Source: Holophagales bacterium UBA5704 (GTDB taxonomy: Bacteria; Acidobacteriota; Thermoanaerobaculia; Multivoradales; UBA5704). From it: DNA of 21,048 nucleotides. The notes under the pieces are model-generated. The model was not told the DNA's origin. It saw only the letters and a program-made list of their open reading frames with translations, and did no database searches. Position 1 is the stretch's first letter, and each line of letters begins with the position of its first letter. The stretch spans positions 21,727 through 42,774 of the forward strand of contig DIHE01000197.1 of the NCBI GenBank assembly GCA_002420005.1, given 5' to 3'. The translations under genes were made by a program, and so were the position numbers. Below are positions 1 to 8,100 of the stretch, in pieces.

Positions 1-279
1 GACGACTTCTTCGACCTCGGCGGCAACTCCCTGGTGGCGACCCAGCTCATCTCGCGGGTGCGGGAGTCCTTCGAGGTCGAGGTCGCGTTGCGCGCGGTGT
101 TCGAGGCCCCGACGGTGCAGCAGCTCGGGGTCGTGATCATCCAGAAGCAGGCCGAGAGTGTCGATCCCGACGAATTGGCCCGCGCCCTGGCCGAGCTCGG
201 GCAGCTTTCGAAGGAACAGCTCGCGGGGCTCCTGGTCCAACCGGAAAGCGATTTCGAGGGGGAGATTCGACATGGTTGA
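1..279 (+). CDS. NRPS (or hybrid synthetase) C-terminal end: carrier domain plus docking tail, 5' partial
   Basis: Only the last 92 codons are inside the window; the gene begins upstream. The visible part is the second half of a peptidyl/acyl carrier domain. Its phosphopantetheine-attachment motif reads LGGNSL, with the modified Ser at bases 28-30. After the carrier comes an acidic, helix-prone tail of about 45 residues containing LSKEQLAGLL, typical of C-terminal linkers that follow a terminal carrier in multi-protein synthetases. The carrier has GGNSL, whereas every other carrier in the window has GGHSL, so it may belong to a different sub-lineage, for example a loading or acyl-type carrier. 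The stop codon overlaps the start of the next gene by 8 bp, so the two are probably translationally coupled. Its tethered chain is the expected donor for the C domain of the next protein. Which monomer it carries cannot be told from this fragment. Confidence 0.93.
   Translation, partial: DDFFDLGGNSLVATQLISRVRESFEVEVALRAVFEAPTVQQLGVVIIQKQAESVDPDELARALAELGQLSKEQLAGLLVQPESDFEGEIRHG
256..264 (+). promoter_or_regulatory. Ribosome binding site for the C-FkbH-PCP gene
   Basis: A purine-rich GAGGGGGAG run lies 7 nt before the ATG at 272. This fixes the start at 272 (MVDLSRLADL...). The frame is open further upstream to an ATG at 158, but those extra 38 codons have an Arg/Ser-rich composition that looks like a shadow of the preceding gene. 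The site lies inside the end of the previous gene. Confidence 0.7.
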
Positions 280-3200
280 CCTGTCGCGCCTTGCGGATCT
301 CAGCCCGGAGCAGCTCGAGTTTCTCCGACTGCGTCTCAAGGAGACGCCCAAGCGGGGGCCGGCGGGCGACCCGGCCCGGATCCCGCCGCGTCGGGCCTCC
401 GGGCCTGCGCCCCTTTCCTTCTCCCAGCAGCGGATCTGGATCCTGACGCAGTTGGGCGCGGACCCCACCTCGTCGAACCTCGCCAAGGCCCTTCGCATCC
501 GCGGCCGGTTGGACATCCTGGCGCTGACCGGCGCCTTCGCCGAGATCGTCCGCCGCCATGAAGCGCTGCGCCTGCAGATCTCGGTCGTCGATGGTGTCCC
601 GGAGCAGGTGCCGCTCCCTGTTTTCTCTCTGCCCGTTCCCCAGATCGATCTCGCGTCGATCGCGCCGGCGCAGCGCGAGGAGGAAGCCTTGCGCCTGGCG
701 GCCGCCGAGAGCCGGGAGGCTTTCTCCCTGGATCTCGGCCGCTTCCTCCGGGCGGCCCTGGTGCGGCTCGCCCCGGAGGACCATCTGCTGCTGGTCACCC
801 TGCACCATATCGTGGCGGACAACCTGTCGATGATCGTGCTGGTTCAGGAGCTGTCGGTACTGTACGAGGCCTTTTCTCGGCGCAGACCTTCCCCTCTGCC
901 GGAGCTGCCGATCCAGTATCTCGATTTCGTGGCCTGGCAGCACGAGCAGCTCCAGGGGCAGGTGCAGGAGGACCACCTCTCCTACTGGACGAACCGGCTC
1001 GCGGGAGCCCCGCCCACGTTGGATCTGCCCACGGATCATCCAAGGACCGCCGGCGCCGCCTTTCGTGCCGGCCGACACCCCATTCGCTATCCGGAGGCAC
1101 TGGCCGGGAATCTGGCCGCATTCGCACGCCGGGAAGGCTCCACCCTCTTCATGGTTCTCCTCGCGGCGTTCCAGGCGCTGCTCCATCGGTATTCCGGTGC
1201 GACGGACCTCGTGATCGGCGTGCTCAGCGGGAACCGGAACCGGAAAGAGCTCGAACCGCTGATCGGTCTGTTCGCCAACACGGTGCCGATCCGCGCGGAT
1301 CTTTCCGAGGATCCGAACCTCGGCGGCTTCCTCGCCCGGGTGCGGGATGCCACCCTCGAAGCCCATGCCCATCAGGACCTTCCCTTCGACCGCCTGGTCG
1401 AGAGGCTGAAGCCGAAGCGGATCCAGGGGCGGACCCCCTTGTTTCAAGTCGCGTTCAATCTACAGGAAACCCCCCTTCCCTTCCTGCGCCTGGGTGACCT
1501 CTCGCTGACCCCGGTCGAGATCTTCCGCGGCGCGGCGGACCTCGATCTCTACCTCTCGATCGAGGGGACGCAGGGCGGGATCTTCGGGCTGATCGAGTAC
1601 GACGCCTCCCTGTTTGACGACGAGACGATCGCCGAGCTGGTCGAGAGCTATGAACGGTTCCTGGAGCTCTTCGCCCGGCAGCCCGGGATGCTCCTGTCCC
1701 AGATGCAGCTCCCCGAGAAGCTTCAGGCGAAGGCTGAGGCCGCCCGTCTGCGCGACCGGAAGCAGAGGATCGCCGTCGCGGCGACCTTCTCGGCGGAGCC
1801 GCTCGCGGACGTGCTGCGCGACTGGATGGGCGTCCTCGAGATCCCCGCCGAGGTGGTCTTCGCGCCCTACCAACAAGTCGCGCAGCAACTGATCACTCCA
1901 GGGAGCCTGCTGACCGGGAACGCGCAAGGGGTCAACGTGGTGCTGGTCCGGCTGGAAGACTGGCTGCGCCATGGGGAGGACACCGGCTCCGGGCTGCCGG
2001 CCGCGGTCGCCCTGGAGCGGATCCGCGCCGGAGTGCAGGACCTCCTCGGTGCTCTCGTCGCCGTGCCGGAGAGCGCCCTCGCGCCTCTTCTCCTGTGCAT
2101 CTGCGCGCCGTCTCCGCAATGTGCCGAACGAGCGGACCTGGCGCCGGGTCTCGAATCCCTGCTGGGCGAGATCCGGGGCGCGGTGGCCGGCCTGCCGCAT
2201 GTCCACCTCATCGAGACCCAGGAGATCGCCGAGCTCTATCCCGTCGCCGAGTTCTACGAGCCCTATGGCGACAAGCACGCCCACGTTCCGTTCACGCCCA
2301 GTTACTTTGCGGCCCTCGCCACGATGCTGGCGCGCCGGATCTACGCGCTCCGCCGGCCGCCGTGCAAGGTCATCGTCCTCGACTGTGACAACACGCTCTG
2401 GAAAGGCGTCTGTGCAGAGGCAGGTCCGGGAGGAGTCGAGATCGGCTCGGCGTATGGGCTCCTCCAGCAGTTCTTCCTGCGGCAGAAGGAGGCCGGCAAG
2501 CTCCTGTGCCTGTGCAGCAAGAACAACCCCCGGGATGTCTTCAGCGTCTTTGACAGCCGGCCGGACATGAGGCTTCGGCGCGAAGACATCGTCGCCTCGA
2601 GAATCGGGTGGCAGGCCAAAGGGGAGAGCCTGCGCTCCCTGGCGGAGGAGCTCGGCCTCGGCCTGGACAGCTTCGTCCTGGTGGACGACAACCCGGTCGA
2701 ATGTGCCGAAGTCCGGGCGGCCTGCCCCGAGGTGATCACCCTGCAACTGCCGGAGGAGCCCGAACGCATCCCGTCCTTCCTGCGTCACGCGTGGATCTTC
2801 GACACTCTGCGGGTCAGCGACGAGGACCTCCGGCGCACCTCGCTCTACCAGCAGAACCTCGCGCGTGAGCGGTCGCGCAGCTCCGCCCTCACCCTGCGGG
2901 AATTCCTCGCACGGCTGGAGCTCCAGGTCGATATCCGGCCCATGGACGACGGGCAGCTGGCCCGCGTCAGCCAGCTCACGCAGCGCACCAATCAGTTCAA
3001 CACGACCACCATCCGGCGTTCAGAAGCCGAGATCCGGGCTCTTCTGAAGGACGGGCTCTCCGACTGCCTGGTCGTGCAGGTGCGCGATCGCTTCGGCGAC
3101 TACGGCCTGGTCGGCGTCGTCCTTTTCTCCTCGGCCGGCGGCGCGCTTGTCGTGGACACCTTTCTTCTCAGTTGCCGTGTGCTGGGCCGATTCGTCGAGC

Positions 3201-3958
3201 ATCGCGTGATCGCGCGCCTGGGAGAGATCGCCCTGGAGAGGGGATTGGGCCATCTGGAGATCCTCTTCCGGCCGACGGACAGAAACGCGCCGGTGCAGGA
3301 CTTTTTCGGCGCGATCTCCGCGCCCCTTCTCAACCGGGTGGACGGCGAAATGCTGTTCACGCTTTCTGCACGCGCCGCGGCCGAGATTCCTTGTCTCCCG
3401 CAAGCCGGTCAACCGTCCGCGTCGCAACCATCGATTGCGCACGAAGCCCCTGCCAGGAAGACTTCCAGGATCATCCGGGATGCAGGGCGCCACAGTGCGC
3501 TCCTCCAGCGGATCGCGACCGAGCTTGTCGACGCGGAGGAGATCGCCCGGCATGCCGAGGCCGCGGCGCGCCGGTCGCGAGCCGCATCCTCCGCAGAGCG
3601 CATGCCGCCCCGCGATGCCCTCGAAGAAGCCCTGGCCGAGGTCTGGATGGAAGTTCTGGGGGTCACCGAGGTGGGAGTCGAGGACAACTTCCTGACCTCG
3701 GGGGGCCATTCCTTGCTCGGCACGGTCCTGATGTCCCGCATCCAGAGGGCGTTCGGTGTGGAGATGGAGCTCGCCGTCCTTTTTCAAGCACCGACGATCG
3801 CAGCCCTCTCCCGGGAGCTGGAGAAGCGGCTGATCGCGGGTATGGATGTCGAAGAGATGCGCCAGGGTGTGAGCGAGATCGAGGGTCTCTCCGCTGAAGA
3901 GGTGCGCCAGGTGCTCGCGCCGGTCAGGTCAGGCGGGAGCGGAGAGGGCCGGACCTGA
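272..3958 (+). CDS. NRPS-like protein: condensation - FkbH-like glyceryl transferase/phosphatase - PCP (1228 aa)
   Basis: There is no adenylation domain. After an N-terminal helix (LSPEQLEFLRLRL, a docking or linker helix), residues about 47-480 form a condensation domain (PLSFSQQRIW; active site H178-H179-IVA-D183-N184). Residues about 498-1030 form an FkbH-like region. It has a lead segment with VNVVLVRLEDW, a HAD-IIIC core with the DxDxT nucleophile motif D704-C-D-N-T708, SKNN at 749-752 and VDDNP at 804-808, and a GNAT-like C-terminal part (NQFNTTTIRR; DTFLLSC with C968). A PCP follows (GGHSL, Ser1147) and then an acidic tail with LSAEEVRQVL. FkbH proteins such as OzmB take 1,3-bisphosphoglycerate, remove a phosphate and load glyceroyl onto a carrier. 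All HAD motifs are intact, so this protein probably inserts glycerate, with the C domain esterifying an upstream acyl or peptidyl chain to it. The Gly after the catalytic Asp of the C domain is replaced by Asn. Confidence 0.92.
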   Translation: MVDLSRLADLSPEQLEFLRLRLKETPKRGPAGDPARIPPRRASGPAPLSFSQQRIWILTQLGADPTSSNLAKALRIRGRLDILALTGAFAEIVRRHEALRLQISVVDGVPEQVPLPVFSLPVPQIDLASIAPAQREEEALRLAAAESREAFSLDLGRFLRAALVRLAPEDHLLLVTLHHIVADNLSMIVLVQELSVLYEAFSRRRPSPLPELPIQYLDFVAWQHEQLQGQVQEDHLSYWTNRLAGAPPTLDLPTDHPRTAGAAFRAGRHPIRYPEALAGNLAAFARREGSTLFMVLLAAFQALLHRYSGATDLVIGVLSGNRNRKELEPLIGLFANTVPIRADLSEDPNLGGFLARVRDATLEAHAHQDLPFDRLVERLKPKRIQGRTPLFQVAFNLQETPLPFLRLGDLSLTPVEIFRGAADLDLYLSIEGTQGGIFGLIEYDASLFDDETIAELVESYERFLELFARQPGMLLSQMQLPEKLQAKAEAARLRDRKQRIAVAATFSAEPLADVLRDWMGVLEIPAEVVFAPYQQVAQQLITPGSLLTGNAQGVNVVLVRLEDWLRHGEDTGSGLPAAVALERIRAGVQDLLGALVAVPESALAPLLLCICAPSPQCAERADLAPGLESLLGEIRGAVAGLPHVHLIETQEIAELYPVAEFYEPYGDKHAHVPFTPSYFAALATMLARRIYALRRPPCKVIVLDCDNTLWKGVCAEAGPGGVEIGSAYGLLQQFFLRQKEAGKLLCLCSKNNPRDVFSVFDSRPDMRLRREDIVASRIGWQAKGESLRSLAEELGLGLDSFVLVDDNPVECAEVRAACPEVITLQLPEEPERIPSFLRHAWIFDTLRVSDEDLRRTSLYQQNLARERSRSSALTLREFLARLELQVDIRPMDDGQLARVSQLTQRTNQFNTTTIRRSEAEIRALLKDGLSDCLVVQVRDRFGDYGLVGVVLFSSAGGALVVDTFLLSCRVLGRFVEHRVIARLGEIALERGLGHLEILFRPTDRNAPVQDFFGAISAPLLNRVDGEMLFTLSARAAAEIPCLPQAGQPSASQPSIAHEAPARKTSRIIRDAGRHSALLQRIATELVDAEEIARHAEAAARRSRAASSAERMPPRDALEEALAEVWMEVLGVTEVGVEDNFLTSGGHSLLGTVLMSRIQRAFGVEMELAVLFQAPTIAALSRELEKRLIAGMDVEEMRQGVSEIEGLSAEEVRQVLAPVRSGGSGEGRT
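410..1715 (+). other. Condensation domain in front of the FkbH domain (HHIVADN variant)
   Basis: All C-domain landmarks are present: PLSFSQQRIW, RRHEALR, HHIVADN, YLDFVAWQ and HQDLPFDRLVE. The second His and the Asp of HHxxxDG are kept, and the last Gly is Asn184. Its acceptor should be a glyceroyl thioester, which offers only hydroxyls, so ester rather than amide formation is expected (inference). Confidence 0.85.
1764..3360 (+). other. FkbH-like domain (HAD-IIIC phosphatase/glyceryl transferase plus GNAT-like part)
   Basis: The HAD motifs are complete: IVLDCDNTLWKG around base 2381, CSKNN around 2513 and LVDDNPVE around 2678. They are followed by the conserved FkbH C-terminal block (TNQFNTTT, RDRFGDYGLVGV, DTFLLSCRVLGR). 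The family loads glyceroyl from glycolytic 1,3-bisphosphoglycerate onto carrier proteins. Here it is embedded between a C domain and a PCP, in the position normally taken by an adenylation domain. Confidence 0.9.
3610..3840 (+). other. PCP (carrier) domain of the FkbH module
   Basis: LEEALAEVWMEVLGV leads to SGGHSLLGTVLMSR; the phosphopantetheine Ser is encoded at 3710-3712. It is the presumed carrier of glyceroyl. Confidence 0.9.
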
Positions 3959-3960
3959 GG
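3957..3960 (+). promoter_or_regulatory. Ribosome binding site for the glycosyltransferase-NRPS gene
   Basis: GAGG overlaps the TGA stop of the preceding gene (3956-3958) and lies 5 nt before the ATG at 3966. The overlap of stop and binding site suggests translational coupling. Confidence 0.6.
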
Positions 3961-3965
3961 GACGC

Positions 3966-5145
3966 ATGCGCATTCTCCTGCTCCAGAACATGATCTACCT
4001 GCCGAGCCATGGCGGTGCCAACAAGGCCAACCGCCTGCTGCTGGAGGGTTTGGCGGCGAGCGGACACGCCTGCCGGGCGGTGGCGCCCCTGATCGGAAGC
4101 CATGGTCCGAGGACCCGTGAGGCGCTGGTGCAGGAATTCGCACGGCGAGGAGCCCGGCTGCAGACGGAGGCATCGGGTGCAGCCCTCGCCTTTGAGCACG
4201 GAGGCGTTGAGGTCCGCGCCGTCCAGGACAAATCGGCGTTTGGCTCCTTCGCCGTCGAGCAGATCCGCCGGTTCCAGCCGGACTGGATCCTGGTTTCTTC
4301 GGAGGACCCCGGCCAGAACCTGCTCTCCGGGGCCTTGGAAGAGGCCCCCTCGCGCGTGGTCTACGTGGTCCACACACCGCAGTACCTCCCCTTCGGTCCT
4401 GCCAGCTTCTTGCCGAATCCCCGGCGCCTCGCATTGATTCGCGCGGCGGCGGGGATCGTGACGGTCAGCTCCTATGTCCAGAAGTACATTCGCGAGGGAT
4501 CAGGCCGCGATGCGTCGGTGATTCCTTTCCCGGTCTATGGCCAGGGCCCCTTCCCGTTTCTCGCCGACTTCGATCGCGGCGCCGTGACCTTGGTGAACCC
4601 CTGCGCCTACAAGGGAATCTCGATTTTCCTCGAGCTCGCGCGACGGTTTCCCGAGGTGCCTTTTCTGGCGGTTCGTGGGTGGGGGACGACCGGGGCGGAT
4701 CGGCGGGAGCTCGAGCGCCTGCCGAACGTCGAGATCGTCGAGCCGGTCGACGACCTGGAGCAGATCTTGGCGCGGACGCGCGTCCTGCTCATGCCCTCGC
4801 TCTGGATCGAGGCCTTCGGGTTGCTCTGCGTGGAGGCGATGCTGCGGGGCATTCCGGTCCTGGCCAGCGACGCGGGCGGCCTCCCTGAAGCCAAGCTGGG
4901 CATCGACTACGTGCTGCCGGTTCGCACGATCGAGAGGTTCGAGGAGCGATTCGACGAGCGCGAGTACCCCATCGCCGTCGTACCGGAGCAGGACACCGCC
5001 CCTTGGGTCGAAGCGCTCGCCAGGGTCCTCTCCGAGAGGCCGCACTACGAGTCGCTGGCCCGGCGCTCACAGGCCGCCGCGGCAGAGTTCGTCTCGCGGG
5101 TAGACGCCCGGGGTATCGAGAGCTTCCTGCAGAATCTCGCCCGGG
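3966..5145 (+). other. N-terminal family-4-type glycosyltransferase domain
   Basis: About 393 residues, the length of a complete stand-alone GT-B enzyme. The N-terminal half has HGGANKANR and an HTPQYLPFGP segment (His136). The C-terminal half has VNPCAYKG and WIEAFGLLCVEAMLRGIPVLAS, which holds the EX7E motif (E282, E290) of retaining GT4 enzymes that bind nucleotide sugars. No signal peptide or membrane segment is visible, so it should act in the cytoplasm with the synthetase. The acceptor is unknown; the neighbouring glycerate module makes a glyceroyl hydroxyl a candidate. Confidence 0.88.
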
Positions 5146-8100
5146 AATCGCCGCAGCAGGCGGCCGCCGTCTCCGGGGAGCCGCGCCGGGAGGGCCCGTC
5201 ACCGCCGGGGAACGGAACGGTCGAGCTGCAGAAGCTCTCCGGGGACCACAGGCGGTTGCTCGCCTTGCGCGCCCTCCAGGCGCGCAAGGGAGAGGTGGCG
5301 GCATCGGCCCTCCCGGTGATCCCCCGTGCTCCCGAGGGCGGCGTGCCCGTCCTGTCGTTCGCCCAGGAGAGGCTGTGGTTTCTCGACCGTCTGCAGCCCG
5401 GAAATCCCGCGTACAACCTCGCAGACCTCAAGCGCCTCCGGGGAGCTCTCGATCCGGACCTGCTCCGCCGCGCCATCGCCGGGGTCGTCCGGCGCCACGC
5501 GGTTCTGCGGACGACGTTCGAGGAGGTCGGCGGTGTGCCGGTCCAGCGGATTCACCCCGAAGCGAACGTCGAGCTGCCGGTGATCGATCTCCAGGGGCTG
5601 CCGGCTTCGTCGCGGGAGCAGGAGTGTGGGCGGCTGACCCGGCACCTGGCCGCCGCTCCGTTCGACCTGTCCGCCGGCCCCTTGTTGCGCCTCCTGCTCT
5701 TCCGGATGGATCAGGCGGAGCACTGCCTCGCGGCGGCGTTTCATCATATTGTGGTGGACGGTTGGTCCGCCGGCCTTTTCGTGCGGGAGGTGGCCGAGAT
5801 CTATGCGGGGCTCCTCCAAGGCCGTCCGTCCCCGCTCGCACCACTCCCGCTCCAGTACTCCGACTTCGCGGTCTGGCAGCGCCGGTGGATGACCGGGAAG
5901 GTCCTCGAGGAGAAGCTCGCGTATTGGACGCAGGCGCTGCACGGCGCGCCTCCCGTCCTCGAGCTGCCGGGGAGGCGGCTCGGGAGCGAATCCGCGACCT
6001 ACGGAGGCCGCAGACATCCGGTGCTGCTGGCGCCGCCCCTCACGGCCAGGCTCAGATCGGCGGCCGAGCGCAGCCATGCCACCCTGTTCATGGTTCTGCT
6101 CGCCGGCTTCGCGTCCTTGCTCCACCGTTGTTCCGGGCAGGACGATCTGGTGATCGGCTCGCCGGTGGCGGGGCGCAACCGGCTGGAGCTCGAGCCGTTG
6201 ATCGGCCTCTTTGTCAATTCCCTGGCTCTGCGCACCCGCTTCGAGAGCACCCCTTCCTTTGCCGAGTTGATCGCCCAGGTCCGCGAGGTGACTCTGAGAG
6301 CCCAGGCTCATCAGGACCTCCCGTTCGAGAGGCTCGTCGAGGAGCTGAGGCCGGAGCGGACCCTCGACCGGAATCCGATTTTCCAGGTTCTGTTCATCCT
6401 CCAGAACACAGCTTCCGGGCTTCCGGGGCTGCCCGGTTTGACCGTCCAGGCTCTGGAGATCGACGTCGGTGTCGCGCGGCTGGACCTCCTGCTGGAGATG
6501 AAGGAGGCTGACGGAGGTCTGCATGGCTGGCTCGAATTCAACACCGCCCTTTTCGACCCGGTGACCATCGCCCGCCTGGCCTCGTACTTCACAGGTCTCT
6601 TGATCTCGCTTCTCGAAGCTCCCACGGCCCGGATCGCCGAAGTCCCCCTGCTGAACGCCGCCGAGCGCCACCAGATGCTCAGCGAGTGGAACGACACGGC
6701 GGTCCCGCGGTCCCAGGGTCTCCTCGTGCACGGCCTCTTCGAGGCTCAGGTGGCTCGCACACCGGACGCGCCGGCGGCTGTCTTCCGCGGGGAGACGCTC
6801 ACCTACGCCGCGCTCGATGCCCGTGCCAACCGGCTGGCCCGGCATCTGCGGCGGCTGGGCTGCGTCGCGGAGAGCCGCGTCGGTGTCTCCCTGGAGAGCT
6901 CCGTCGACCTGCTCGTCGCTCTTCTCGGCGTGCTCAAGGCGGGAGCTGCTTATGTGCCGTTCGATCCCGGCCACCCGCGTGAACGGCTGGCCTTTGTGCT
7001 GGCGGATGCGGCGCCGCAGGTGCTGATCACCGAGACGCGCCTGCGCGCCGCGCTTCCAACGGATTCCAGGACGACGGTCCTCTGCCTCGACGGCGAACCG
7101 CTCTTCGCCGGTTCGCCCGGCCGGGACCGTGGGGTGCCGGTCCAAGGGGATGGCGGCCAGCTTGCCTATATCCTCTACACCTCGGGCTCGACGGGCCGCC
7201 CCAAGGGAGTGGGAGTTCCCCATCAGGCCCTGGCGAATTTCCTCGGGTCGATGCGCCGGGCACCGGGCTTCTCCCGCGGGGAGCGGCTGCTCTCCGTCAC
7301 CTCCCTCAGCTTCGACATCGCGGCGTTGGAGATCTTCCTTCCGCTGACCGTGGGCGGCTGCGTCGAGCTGGCCAGCCGCGCCGAGGCCGCCGATGGCGCG
7401 CTGTTGGCGGCCCGTCTCGGCGCGTCCGGTGCCGGTGTGCTGCAGGCGACGCCGGCGACCTGGCGGATGCTCCTCGACGCAGGTTGGGCCGGCTGCCCCA
7501 ACCTGCGGGCGCTGTGTGGCGGTGAGGGGTTGCCGCGCGATCTCGCCGCGGCTCTCGCCGGGCGCACCCGCGAGCTGTGGAATCTCTACGGTCCCACCGA
7601 AACCACGGTGTGGTCGGCCACTGCACGTATCCGGCCGGGCGAGAGCGGTCCTGTCTCGATCGGCCGGCCCATTGCAGACACCCAGATCCTCCTGCTCGAC
7701 CGCCACCTCCAGATCGTGCCTTTCGGAGGACACGGCGAGCTCTGGATCGGAGGGGCGGGTCTGGCACGTGGCTATTGGGGCCGGCCGGACCTGACGGCGG
7801 AGCGCTTCCTGCCGAATCCCCTGGCGGCGGAGGTGGAGGAGGCGGGAGGACGTCTCTACCGGACGGGCGATCTGGCGCGCCACTTGCCCGGCGGACGGAT
7901 GGAGGTCCTGGGACGCATCGATCATCAGGTCAAGGTGCGGGGTTTCCGGATTGAGCTCGGAGAGATCGAGGCGGTGCTGGTCACCCTGCCCGGAATCCGG
8001 GAGGCGGTCGTGCTGGCCCGCGACAGCCCGGCCGGGGGGCGGCAGCTGGTGGCCTATCTGGTCGGCGACGCCACGGCGGGCTCAGAAGACGGGCTCCGGC

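Noticed and set aside
158..271. Upstream extension of the C-FkbH-PCP gene to an ATG at 158
   Set aside because: The 38 extra residues are Arg/Ser/Trp-rich and mirror the preceding gene out of frame. The ATG at 272 has a good ribosome binding site and begins with a typical docking helix.
2371..3360. The HAD region as a separate stand-alone phosphatase gene
   Set aside because: It is in frame with the C domain before it and the PCP after it, with no internal stop, so it is part of one polypeptide.
5003..6511. 502-codon plus-strand open frame over the C1 domain, and similarly 10376-12526 over A2-PCP2-C3
   Set aside because: These are out of frame with the GT-NRPS gene, which carries every catalytic motif, and their translations are Arg/Pro/Gly-rich with no domain match.
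5199..7925. Long open frame on the minus strand (908 codons), with others at 8787-12272, 14818-16482 and 16594-19686
   Set aside because: These lie antisense to well-recognised NRPS domains. Their products are low-complexity, rich in Arg, Gly, Glu and Gln, with no recognisable motif, as expected from GC-rich DNA with few stops.
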